In this document: one piece after another, positions 23,581-53,790 of the stretch
Layout of the letters: each line of letters opens with the position of its first letter
Position numbering within the stretch: position 1 is the first letter of the stretch
Source: Larus michahellis
Taxonomy: Eukaryota; Chordata; Aves; Charadriiformes; Laridae
Assembly: GCF_964199755.1 (NCBI RefSeq)
Contig: NC_133917.1
Coordinates: forward strand, 4,593,967-4,657,966
DNA: 64,000 nt
Direction: 5' to 3'
Translations under genes and position numbers: made by a program
Notes under the pieces: model-generated
The model's input: the letters and a program-made list of their open reading frames with translations, nothing else
What the model was told of the DNA's origin: nothing
The model's database searches: none

Positions 23581-26500
23581 CCCCAAACTGGGGAATCCAG
23601 AGACCTGTAAGCTAAATAGCGTCTGAAGCTGCCCGAGACAGCTGCTCTTCCAGCAGGACAGCACAAATAACAGAGATATGTGCCTCATTTGAGTTCAAAC
23701 ACTTCCAGATCTGAGCATCACTCATCTCCTTTTTAATTTGATCTTCTCATAAGAGAGATGCCACTCAGGATGCTGCATGAGAGGATGCAAAGGGGGGGTA
23801 TCAGCTCTAACAGATGCTGCCAACCAGATCTATACGCAGCGATAAGGTTGCTTGAGACCTTCCCTCCTCTGTTTCTCCCTCCCCACCCCAATCGATAGCC
23901 TCTGCCCGTCCTCTCGCCTACAGCAGCCCTGATATTCGAGGCTCGGCCAGGAGCAATGCTCACACACTGCTGCAGCATCAGGACTTGTCTTCGTGGTTTC
24001 ACGGAGACCATCGGCGCTGGGCATCCTCCCCAGGCATGCCACCATTGCTCCCCGCCGCACGGCTGAGCAGCTCCCATCGCTGTTGCATTCTCTGTAAGGC
24101 ATTTGTGCACCGTCAGGCAGCAGCTTTCAGCTCCTGGAGGGTTTCTGAGCCAGGGCAGCCAGTTCCAGCCAACCCAGACGCAGTGGGTGGGCGAGATGCA
24201 GCACACCTCCAGTGATGCCTCCCAAACACTAACCCTTCTCTTGGCACCCCAAACTCTGCTCATCCAGCCTGGCCGCAGTGGTGGAAAGAGGATTTTTAGC
24301 AAGGCTAAGCCCAGCTAGAGCCTCTGATGCTCGCTCTTTTGTAGGTTTGCTGCATAGGAGCATCCCCAAACCCTGGTTTGGGCTCTGCTCCGAGGGATGG
24401 GCTCATGGATGACACGGCAGCACCTCGGCACCTGCCCGACACCAGCGAAGAGGATCCTGCCAAGCCCGGGAGAGCGCTGAGCCAAGGCGGGCTCCGCTAT
24501 CGATCCCCCAATCAATGACAATTCAAGGCCTGGAAATGACAGCGCCTTTTCTTAGTCCTCAATTCCCACCCAAGGCTGGGCGCAGGGAGGAGGGAGCTCA
24601 CTCGGAGGTTTAGTAATAATCCGAAGCAGGAGCAGAGACGGGAAGAGCCTCTCTTGCAGCAGGTGGGTTGTTGAACAAATTGGACACATAACAAGACAAA
24701 AAGCACGGGGGAAGGAGATCTGGCGGGACCGGACCTTTATCTCCAGCACGTTGGCAGCCAAATCTTTGTGCAATATTTATCAAGGGTGAGCGGACAGGAG
24801 AATTGGCAGTCGATGCATAAGTGAGGAATTAAAGGCACTGCCATCCTTATCTCCCAGGCAGATACACAAGGGGAGGGGTGGACGGGAGCTGCGAGCCAGC
24901 CCAGGGCAATCGAGTTTGAAACAGTTTGTGGATTTAACGAGTCCAAACTTTATTAGCTCAGCTGATGGGGAGCAGAGCGGAAGCACCAAGGAGGGCAAAA
25001 CAGCACATCCGCATCCCCCGGCTGCCAGAGCCGAGCACGCTGCCTCCGGGCAGGCATTTCAGCTGGAAAGTCCTACACACCACCGGGCAGGCATTGCATG
25101 GCCGGGGGGACACAGCAAAGCTGCCCCAAAGGCACCAGGTAAGGGGGCAGAAGTCTTTCAAGCCCAGTTAAAATTCACTATTAAACCAGGGAGTTTAGGA
25201 GCTGCTACTCTTTCTCTCCCAATTTTGCTAGGCAGTGAGACAAAGGCAAAAGACGCTCTGCCCTCGGGTATATTCATGTTTTCAGTGTCGGAGCCACAAC
25301 TGTCTTGTGGAGAGCAGACACTGCTTGGCACTTTGAAGCCACCCCATGAATATGCCTCACGAGACACAGCCAGGAAAACCACCGGGGAAGGGACGGATAC
25401 AACCTCGATAATATCTGAGAGCTCTGAGTGGGTCAGCCGAGGGCTTTTGCAGGCGAGCTGTCCCCAGGGAGGGCAGCTCAGTTCCTTTGGTGGCCAGCCG
25501 AGTCCCCCGGCCCCTCCGGCTCCTGCAGCTGCGGATGGCGAGCAAAGGGCTGCTTCGTCTCCACCATCCCCTGGGAATCCCCAGCTCTCACATAACGTCC
25601 TGGTAATTAACTCACTTATTGGCTTTGCTTTTGCTGAGATTGCACATTCAAGATGGGCTCCATCTGCTCCTTGCATGGGCTTGGCTGCCGGGGGAGTGTA
25701 GCAAAACCCCCCATTTATAATGAGAGAAACGTGTCATTTCTGTCAACGGGGGACAATGATAAGGCCATGCCGGGGACCAGCAGCAGCCCTCCGACAACAG
25801 CTGCGGGTCCAGGCTGCCCAACTCCACCAGCCCTTTCCCCACGCACCAAACTCGTGCCAACCAGCCGCCTCCCCTGGGCACCCACCAGCCCCAGACCTGG
25901 CTCCACCAGGGCCACCGCAGCCACCAGCTTCATCAAATTGTTTTAGGGGATTTGCATCTCACCATTTAATTTCTTTTCAAGGCAAACAAGAGCCCAAGAA
26001 GCCAAGTGGGACCTCATTTTTGCTGGACTGCTGTGTGTCAGGCAGCTGCTGGGAAGACGACGCGCTGATCTATATGCTTGGAGCATATAGTGCTGTATTC
26101 CCTCCCTGCACAACATGATTCCTCCTGGAGAACTGGGACACAAACACCGAGGAGCAGCAATACCGGAGTAACCCCCAGCTACAGCTCTTCCCAGGCAGGT
26201 TCCCCCTTTGGCCCCGATGTGGTTCCCATAAATCCTCCCCAGGTTATTCCAGCCGCTGTCACGGAGCTGTAGCAGCAAATCTCTGCTTAGCTCGGAGCAA
26301 AGCGGCGCAGAGCACGTGGCGCTCGCCGGGTCCCCCAGCACCCATCTGCACTGCCTTTGTCTCCTCAGCCTTTGAGCGGTGCTTTTCCTCCTCTCCGCTG
26401 CAAAGAAACGCATTAGTTGCAACATTGCTTTAATTTGTTTGCCAGCTTTCAGAGAGCAGAGAGGCGCGCTGCTCCCATCGGTGCTGTTTGGAGGATGTTT

Positions 26501-29500
26501 GCACGCAGGCAGGGTTAACCCTTTGGCTCCTGCGCGATGGCTCAGGCTGCTGGAGCGTGTTTGCACACCCAGGACACATGAGCCGCCTTCTCCATCACAG
26601 CTCCGCAGTGCCCGGGGCCACAGCGAGCGCGTGCTGCTGGCCCAACCTGGCACCTACCAGATGGGGGGGATCTATTTCCCCTTCCAGCTATCCTCAGCGT
26701 TTCCTTAATGAGATGAGTTTTGTTGTGACCACAACCAGTGTCAGAGGGAATAAAAGAAAATGTGATCTGACCGGGCTCTATGGCAGTGACAAGGACACGG
26801 GGACAAGCAGCCGCTAGCAAAGCCAGGGTAGCGCAGGCAGAGAAATGGTATCAGACGAGCGGATCCCGCCTCCCCGGGCTGGATCTGCACCCAGGGAGGA
26901 GCTGGAGGATCCCGTTGCCCCGCACCTCGCGTTGTGCATCCCAGCGGCTCACCTCTGTGTGCACACACGCAATGCCGTACCCGCTCGTGGCCTGGGACTG
27001 CAGCAAGGTGTTTGCCTTTGCCGGACACAGCCGCAGGGATAACAGCAGGGCCACTGACGGCACGGGGCGTTTCTTCTCACGTAGCTCCAAAACACCTTCG
27101 TCTTCTGATACAGAAATCAGAGTGGCGAAGAGAACGAGGACCCGGGAGGGATGGCCTTGGGCAGCGCTGCAGGACTGCAGGCAACTGCGCAGATCCCTGT
27201 TTGACCCAGCCACGGGCCAGCATTTTGTGAAATGAGTTTGTCTGGTCTCTGCCCTGCACTTCCAGAGATGGGTCCCATCCAGCCCGAGTAGCTTCAGACC
27301 CTCCAGTCCACGGGAGCAGCCCCTGGGCTGTGTCTGTCCCACATGAGGGGCTTTTCCTGGACACAGGGTGAAACAAGTGAGGATGGCAGGAGCCAGCCAA
27401 GGTGGAGCTGGTGCAAGGGGAAAGTGTTTCAGGACAGTCGTTCAGCAGTAGCCAGTGGTTTTGCATTGCCTCATGCTAATTGCTTGAGCTAATGAAGCCG
27501 CACGCTCAGCTCAGTGACTTTCTGCAGGGTTTCCATCCGCCTTCGGTTTGCGATGTGCCGTTCACAACTCTGGAAAGCTGCGGCTGATCGATCATGAGAT
27601 TTCCAGAATGGCAGAAGAGTAGAGACAGCCCTGAAGAAGGGGCTGGAAAAGACACAGCAGTCGGAGAGGGACACCCAGATCCAAGGGCCACGAGCGGCAA
27701 GATGAACAGCTGGAAGCAATCCCAGATATGCAGACCCAGGCGTGCAATGTGGGTGCAACACAGACGCAGCGATACGGCTCTTCCCGAGGCTGCTGGCGGG
27801 AGGCGTACCTGCCTTCCTGCAGGAGATGGGCCCCGGCGAGTTTGTCTCCTGGCCCTTGGGGACGGTTCCTGCTGCCGAAGCCCCAGGAGAGCCCGAGCCA
27901 CCTTCCCCCTTCCCCGTCGCTCTCTGCCTCCAGGTCCCCCGCACCAGCGCTGCACGGTGCCTGGTTGTTAAGCGATTCAGCCTCCTTTTTATCCCGAATG
28001 TGGTTCTGAAGGTTTAAATAGAAAGATATCAAAATAAAAGATAATTGTTGAGAAAGATGAATAGGGGGGAGGAAAAAAAAAAACCATCAGCACGGAGGAA
28101 CTCTTGTCTAATTTCTCACCCACGCAGAGCACAGCGATATTAGTGCCTTCAACTCTGGTTCATAAAAGCTTTCATGGCTTTATTACCAGCTCCCCAAACA
28201 GCTTGTCCTTTTAATAAGCCAAGGCCTCCAGATAGCATATCAGCCCACAGGAGATCCCACCAGGACGTGGTTAATCCAGGCAGAAATAGCACAGAGCATC
28301 ATCGCACTCACCTGACCAAGGAAGCCCTCATCCGAGGCAGGAAAAGGTTAAAAAACACCCCAAAACGCAAGGCGGGGAGGGGAAGAGGAGGGTGGGAGTG
28401 AGGAGCCGCTTCTCTGCCGGGGCCTCGCCACCGGGGCCCCCCATTAATCGGTGCTGCTGGGTGTCCTCGCCTTCCCCGTCAGCCCTGCTCTCCACAGCCG
28501 CCAGCTTTGGCCACGGAGGCCTTTAATTATCCAAACTGCTGCCCCTCACAAAATTAAATGCCGCTGAGGATGACTCAGTGTTTAATGGACTGGCTGCTCC
28601 TCGCGCCGGGAGAGCCAAGCGGGTGCAAGCGAGAGCACAGCACAACACGGCATAAATCAGACGGAGACACTCTGCACGGGGGCGAGTGACCCAGCAGCTC
28701 GGAGCAGGGAGGCAAGGAAACTGCTGATTTTAAACAGTGGTGTTTTTACTCGGGATAACCCCGCTGGTAACTCCTGGGAGCAGCAGCTCGACCCTCCGCC
28801 CCGTCTGGCTTTGACCCTTCCCATCTCCTGCCACTTGGGCGATGGGGATGTGCTTTGATTCCGAAATCCCGTGGTATCACCGAGCTGCTCGTGCTGGGTT
28901 CTCGTTTCTCAGGGTTTTGATATGGTGGTTTCCTTTGGAACGGTCTCAGAAATGGTCAGGCTTGGTTTACACGGCAAGAGCAAACAGGAGCCAAAAGATG
29001 CAGCGCAAGGTAACCTCTTCTTCCTTTTGCTGACCCGGGACGACAACGTGCTCTGGGCCAGCCAGAGCCAGCAATGGCCAGAAACAGCTCTTTTAATAGC
29101 CTCGTTAGTCTCACCAAGATGCTGAGACTTTGGCTTCCAGCAGATAATTAACGATGTGCTCATGAATTAGGAAGCTCTGGACCTCTACCAGGGCCTACGT
29201 GGAGGCAACGGAGCTGCTCTTGGTTCAGAGCTGGAGCAAAGCGATGCCTCGAGGAGCAGCCGGGAGCGATGGGGACGGCCAGCGGGGACCAGGTCTCGGG
29301 GCTGGGAGAAGCGGCACCCAGCCCCACGCGGATGCAACAGCCCCCTAATGCTGGAGCTACCCCACCAGCACATGTAAAAAGTCTTAGTAAGGCCCCACAG
29401 TGCCTCATTTGAATACAATTTACGGCTGCTAATGATGCTGATGGTTATTTCCCCAAGCTAGGAAGTGTTTGGCCCCAAAATGGGCTCCTGGAAGCAATTT

Positions 29501-31275
29501 CAGATGAGCAATCTGTAATACCGGAGCTGATGGAAGCAATTTGCAACCCATTAGCAGAGATCGGCTGTGAAGATATTTTACATGTCACTCAGCCCAGGTT
29601 CAAGGGGGGCTTGAATTTTTCCCCCTTCTTCCCAGGATTTCTGGCCTGGATGGAACGGGGTGACAGAAAGGGCTGCGGGGTTGGACACTGCACCAGCCTT
29701 GCAAAACCCACCGACACCAAGGGTCAGAGCATCTCCGGACTCAGAGCGCAGGGCAAACACAGCACCGTCCTCCCAACAAGGAGCTGAGCCTCTGTGGCCC
29801 CAGCAGCAAGCAGAAAGGGCTTTGTGGCATGCCACACAGGTGGTCTTTTAATTAAATCTTTCACCTTAAACACGCAGTGCAATCCCAGAGATTGCAGGGC
29901 CAGTCACCCCTGGAGCCGTCACACTCCGGGAAGGGAAGCAGCAGCACCCAGCACCCCCAGTACTTGATAGACCATTATGAATTAAATTGCCTCCTGTACA
30001 GCAGCTGGGTGGCCAGTGCAGATAGAGAAGCAATTTGCAAGCCAGGGCTGCCTCGATGGAGGGAGCGATAGCAGGACGTAACCCAAAAAAGGATGGAAAA
30101 GCACCTCTTACCTACCCTTGCAAACACATCCTTGCCCCAGGGATGCTTTTCCAAGAAGCAGGGTGGATGTTTGTTTTGTAACAGAGCTGTGCATGGGGGA
30201 GCAGGGACAAACATTGCTCGGAAGGGGAGAAAATAGCCCCAGGGCTTGAGTTGTCCCTTGGCCCAAGCTCCCAGGCTGTTCCCAAGACATGCCAGTGCCT
30301 GCCTGTCTGCTGGAGCCTGCTGGGAGCCTCAGCACTGCAGCAGCTTACCTTAATTACTTTTTTCACACTAATTAGATCTGTGGGCATGCCTGAGGGGAGC
30401 CCTGGCTACCGGATCTGAGCTGGGGCTGAGCACCCATTCTGCCCAGGAAGGATACGGCCGCAGCAGTTCACCTCCTCCTCTTCACACCCCACCACCCATC
30501 ACCCTCAGGTCCCAGCCCTCCCCTTGGTGCCTGGTGTCTTGCTGTTATCAATTATCACCTGGGGCTAATTGTTAGCTCCTCAGCCATCCCACAGCCCTCA
30601 GCTGGCCCCGCTGCCTCTCCCAGCAGGAATTAACACAACCCTCACGTGGCTCCTCGGAAAAATAACGCGGAAATGCTCGCGCTCCCCACGCTCCACTCGA
30701 CTCCAAGGATGCAGCTGCATCCTTCCTGGCCGGGGGCCAGTGGCAAGGAAGTTTCCTCCGACCGCTCGCCTCCTCCCCAGCTCCTGCAGGAAAAGGTTCC
30801 TGGGGCGCTCAGGCCCCCCGAGACCCCCAGGAAACTCTCTTTCCAGCCAGGGTGGCTTGGAGACGCAGAGCCACTTTGCTGGGGTTTCTCATGCGGTGGA
30901 AAGCAAGGGCTTGCAAGTACGTCCACGTGCGCATCCGCTCCGGCCTGAAACCCCATCCCTCCCTGCGTGCAGCCTCGCCACTGCCGGTGGATTTACTGTC
31001 AATAAAACCACTGCAGAGAATGACTTCTCATATGGAAGAAAAAAAAAAAAGGTGAGGGGGGAGGAGGAAAAAAACAACCCCTTTTTCAACGTTCTTATCC
31101 CTTACCCAAGCAGCACATCCTTCTCCGGGTTTCTCTCAGGAGCCCTAATGGAGAGACGGCTATCAGCAGGCAGTTGTCGTCCAGGCAAGGAGCAATGCCG
31201 ACTCGCTGCAGAGCGGAGCGGGGAAGGCAAAGGCAGAGCTGGTGCCAACTGGAACTGCTAACGCCGCTCTCCCGG

Positions 31276-31527
31276 CCTTGCAGCCCCGTTTCCCAAGTGC
31301 TGGCAGGGTCGTCCCTGTGCCCAGCGGCGAGCAAGGAGGGGGCATTGGCTCACAGGGCTGTCCCTGCACCCCATCTCTGTCCCCCCAAGATGTCCCCGAG
31401 CAGGTCCCACTGCAAAACCCCGTCTTCCTGCTCAGGCAAGGACCCAATTTGGGAGAGGATGCTCCAGAAAAGGACCTAATGAAGTGTGTCCAAGACATGG
31501 GATTTGGGGCCAGGGTACACATGCCTG
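31276..31527 (+). repeat. Unclassified dispersed repeat, copy B
   Basis: Second copy, same orientation as 9146-9419 and about 22 kb away. Shared blocks include GCTGGCAGGG, CAGGTCC, GGCAAGGAC, TTTGGGAGAGGAT, CTCCAGAAAA and GGATTTGGGG. It lies upstream of ASIC1a. Confidence 0.65.
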
Positions 31528-32404
31528 ACCCTGCTGTGCCCCGAACTGCCCATGCTCCCATTAGCCGCGGTTCAGGCGGGGACAGAGTGCTGGGAAGGCA
31601 TCTTTGGGCATGGGGACAGCTTGTGGGGACACCCCTGAGGTCTGGCTGTCCCTTGCCAACATCACCCTCGTAAAGGACATTGGAACATTCTTTTCCATTT
31701 GACTGCAGTCACCTTACTGGGAGCAGAGGGCAGGCACCTGCTGCAGCTGCTGCTCCCTGCAGCACTCCCTGGGGGTGCACGTCCCCCAGCTCGGCTGGGG
31801 TGACAAGGGGACCCCGCTCTCCCAGGCAGTGATGGGGGGCAGATGGAGGTGACGTGGGGCTGGAGATGCGGTGGTGCCGAGGGGAAGCTGGGCAGCGCTG
31901 GCAACCCTCTTGTTCTGCCCTGGGAGGAGGAGAGCGCCCGGCACCCAGCGCCTGCTGCCCCAGGGAGCACCCAGGGGACAACAGCACCTTTCTGGTGACG
32001 CTGTAAATGGCAGAAGGCGAATAGCTGGGAGAGGGGCAGCATGTCCTGGGCCGGGCAGCAGCCCAGCGCCTCTGGCAGGGTTTTGTCCCCATCATGGTGA
32101 GCATCGCTCTGGGTACCGTGCCAGCAGGCAGCGAGGAGCGGGGCTGCACCCGATGAGCCTGGGACAGATGCTCGAGGCATCGCAGTGCCCCGCTGCCGCC
32201 CCGAGCAGGCGGCCAGAAAGGGCTGGAAGGCACCCACCGCCGGTCCTCCGGCAAAGGACCAACCCGAGGGTGTCTGGGGCCACCCATGGGTGAAGCCTGC
32301 GAGGGCGGTGGAGGCCGTGGCAGGGAAGAGCCGGGTCAGGGAGGGCTGGGGGGGCTCCGGCGGAGCGAGGAGCTGGAGCATCACTGGAAGGCGCTGGGGG
32401 ATGG

Positions 32405-32445
32405 GAGCGGCACACGCACGCACACGCACACACACATTACCCACA
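32405..32445. repeat. (CA)n-like microsatellite
   Basis: CACACGCACGCACACGCACACACACATT, an imperfect CA/CG run, just upstream of the ASIC1a CpG island. Confidence 0.85.
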
Positions 32446-32449
32446 TGCA

Positions 32450-33260
32450 CACGCCAGCAGCACCAACAGCCCCTGCCAGCAGCCTGCAATCGCTGGAGCG
32501 CCCCGCTCCTCCGCCTCTCCCTCCTCCTCCTCCTCCTCCTCCTTCTCCTCCTCCTCCTCCTCGCTGCCCACCGGCCTGCGGCACCCCTCCGCGGCCTCCG
32601 GCCCCACCAGCGCACAGACAATGACTTCATACGGATTATGCATCTGAAGAAATCACCAGCTCCCAGATAGCCACAGGGGGAGGTATCCATGTGTTTGGCT
32701 GGGAAGCAGGCTCCTGCTCGCCTTCCTTCTCCCCCTCTTTTCTCCTTGCACCCGGCAGCTGCCTCCTCTCCGGTGATGGTCGCCTCCGGTCCCCCCGCAC
32801 GCCGCTGAGCGAGGCCCCGGCACATCCCCGCTCCCACGCTTGCACCAAGGTACCGCCGAGGCTATTTTTATTCCCCTTCTTCTTTTCCGGTTCGCCCGTC
32901 GCTGCCGGGCTCGGTGCCTCTCGCACCCTCCGTGCCTGCGCCTCTCCCGCTCCCGTCTTCCCACCCGGCAGCGAGAGGTGGAGGGAGGCTCGTCCCAGCC
33001 CCGGCACCCGCGTCGCAGCGGCAGAACCAGCCCAGCTCCGGCCGCGGCCGCCGGCCCTGATTCCAGGTTTGCATCCTCGATTCCTTCATCTATTCGTCGA
33101 TGCGCCGGTGCCATTTGGGGGAGGCGGAGGGGGAGCGGGGATGGGGGGGGGGGGGCAGGTGGGAGGGGTGGGTACAGCAGGGTGCTGGGGGGGCACAGCA
33201 CCCCAGTCCTGCCATGGGATGGGGAGGGCACAGAGGGGGCGGGAGGGGAGGAAATGCAAG
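32450..33260. promoter_or_regulatory. CpG island and likely ASIC1a promoter/5' UTR region
   Basis: CpG-dense DNA begins about 1.1 kb upstream of the ASIC1a ATG. A pyrimidine tract with acceptor (TTCCTTTCTCAG, ending 33580) lies 33 nt before the ATG, so the 5' UTR may be spliced; CCAAG followed by GTACCG near 32848 is one possible donor. The transcription start is not fixed. Confidence 0.5.
32514..32566. repeat. (CTC)n trinucleotide repeat
   Basis: About 50 bp of CTC/CTT triplets, all pyrimidine on the plus strand, about 1.05 kb upstream of the ASIC1a ATG. It produces long Leu, Pro or Glu shadow ORFs. Confidence 0.9.
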
Positions 33261-33276
33261 AGGCTGCACCCAAATA

Positions 33277-33420
33277 AATATATATATATATATATACACA
33301 CACATAGACACACACATGTATGTGTGAATATATGTATACACACACATGTATTTGTGAATATATATATACACACATGTATGTGTGTGTGTGTGTATATATA
33401 TATATAAAAAAAATATTTAT
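33277..33420. repeat. Mixed (TA)n/(CA)n/(TG)n repeat upstream of ASIC1a
   Basis: About 140 bp of alternating TA, CA and TG dinucleotides, including TATATATATATATATATACACACACA and TGTGTGTGTGTGTATATATATATA. It lies about 190 bp before the ASIC1a ATG. Confidence 0.92.
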
Positions 33421-33613
33421 ATAGGCTTGGGGGGAAGAGCAGGGCGCAGCAAAGCATCTGCCCCATGCGAGCGCTGCTGGCTGCATCCCCAGCATCCCTG
33501 CGCAGGGATGCCACGGGCCAGGCAGCGGCAGAACCCACGAGGCCACCGCGGCACCAAGCACCCACGGGTTCCTTTCTCAGCAGAGTGGCCACCCCGGGGT
33601 GCCAGCGCGGACC

Positions 33614-52084
<18,471 letters not shown>

Positions 52085-53790
52085 CTGACGTCTGGATGTA
52101 CAACCTGAGCTACCAAAGCCCTCCGGAGAGCTGCCCTTCTCCCTGTGAGCGCCAGCGGAGAGACACATCTAGGGGACCTTGCTCCTCGTCACGGTGGGAC
52201 ACGGACAAGAGCGACAGCCTCGGATTTTGGGGCAGGCGGTCGGGTCGGGCGATGCTCGAACCCGGCACGTGGCCCCCGCGGCGGCTGCTCAGCGCCTGCC
52301 CTGTTAGTTCAGAGACTCAAGGACGCTCCAGCCCGGCCATCCTCGCGGTGCGGGGAGCGACACGCACAGCGGGCTGGAGCACAGGCCCGCCCCGTCTCCT
52401 CCCCTCGGCTCCCCTCAGCCTTTTTAACTAGAAACCCAGAAGCCAAGAAGAAGCAGCCATTCGGCCGCAGAGTCTCCATCCACAGCCCTGTCCGTCTGTC
52501 CGTCCATTGTCTCCATGCCCATCTTGCTCCAACGCTTTGGCCGGCGCTTGCTGGGACCCCCGTGCCTGGCAGGAGGGATTGTCGAGGAGCCCCACGGCGT
52601 GCCCGGCAGCAGGTCCGGCAGTCCCAGGAGAGCTTCGCTGTCCCCTGGGACCGCAGTGGCCCCGCAGCCCACCCTCGCCTGGGCGCTCCTGGCTACTCCA
52701 CGCGCATGAAGACAGGCCACCTCCACCTCTCCAAAACGTCTTCCTCGGCACCCTGCCCCAGGGCCGGTGGTGCCCAGCCACCGACCTTGCTGGCCAGCCA
52801 CGAGCACCAGAGGGGACTTGGCCAGGGGGTGCCACCTCGGCACTGAAGACCCCACCGCCCGGGCACTGTTCCTCAGCCGCGTGGGGCCGGGCGACGCTGT
52901 GGTCTCCCTGCCTGTGTCTCCTGGGCTCTGCGCAGCCTGGCCAGCACCAGCCCTGCCCCGCATTCCCCCCTGTTCCCAGGGAACCTGGGGCTATCCCGTG
53001 CGGCCCCCACAAACAGCCATCCTTGGGGAGAAAGGTGGAAGGAAAACTGCTGGCCCCCATTCGGCTGCAGCCACCGGCCGGGCTCGGCCAGGGGCACCGC
53101 GAGGGGACACCCCCTTGGCACGGCTGTGGCCAGGCGGGCGTAGGAGCCCCAGCAGCAGAAGGGCTGACAGGTTGAGGGACACCCCATGGCACAGGGTGCT
53201 CTGGTCCACGGGACCGCAGGCTCCCACCCCGCTGAACCCCCCAACAGCAGCTGCCCCTGGGCACCATGAGCCCTGGGCACCCTCAGGGCATCTGCCGGCT
53301 CGCTGCCCCGGGGCCGCCGCTGGCCTCTCCCCGGCACGCAGAGACCTGCCCGAGCAGCCGGGGTCCAGCCGCCGGCACCAGCCGCGTCTCTGCTCCCCGG
53401 GCCCACAAGCGCACCCCCATTTCGCTCTGGGGTCAGTGGAAATCGGCCTCCCCCAGCCCCCGCCAGCCCCCAGGCCCCACACATCGAGCAAGAGCCCGCC
53501 CAGGGCTGAAGTGCTACTTATCTTTAGGAGCTTTTGCAATAAGTCTTTTTAGTAATTATTATTTCTAAATGGCGGTTTTGGTTTTATTATTGTCATTTAT
53601 ATTATTATTTGCTTCCTGACCAAAATTAGGAACTGGGGGTTAGTCCTTTGTATCCAGCAATCGCCCAAAGATGACGGGTCGGCCACATCCATAAATTTTC
53701 TTATGGATTTTTCCTAACGTTTCATTGCGTTTCATTTATTTATTTTCTTTCTTTCTCTTTCCCATTAAAGCTTTTAAAGATGGGGCTGGG
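52085..53790 (+). other. ASIC1: ASIC1 3' UTR, end uncertain
   Basis: GC-rich for the first 1.4 kb, then AT-rich from about 53510. ATTAAA at 53764-53769, followed by a T/G-rich stretch near 53806-53836, is a plausible poly(A) site. The AT-rich, UTR-like text carries on to an AATAAG near 54087, so a longer form ending about 54110 is possible. Confidence 0.5.

Larger units (their letters stand above)
19061..31275. other. Intergenic region between RACGAP1 and ASIC1
   Basis: About 12 kb, GC-rich with AT-rich islands (for example about 19640-19740, 20590-20790, 23335-23580, 29405-29590). The longest ORFs (230-261 codons, near 22229-22993, 24916-25701 and 25943-26653) are low-complexity Pro/Ser/Ala/Gly text open because of high GC. 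A 5' non-coding ASIC1 exon in here cannot be excluded. Confidence 0.65.

Noticed and set aside
24916-25701. 261-codon plus-strand ORF
   Set aside because: Same reasons: Ser/Pro/Ala-rich, overlapped by a minus ORF, no recognised family.
31662-32837. 391-codon minus-strand ORF
   Set aside because: Runs through the CTC repeat (poly-Arg) and the CpG island of ASIC1a; open because of GC content.
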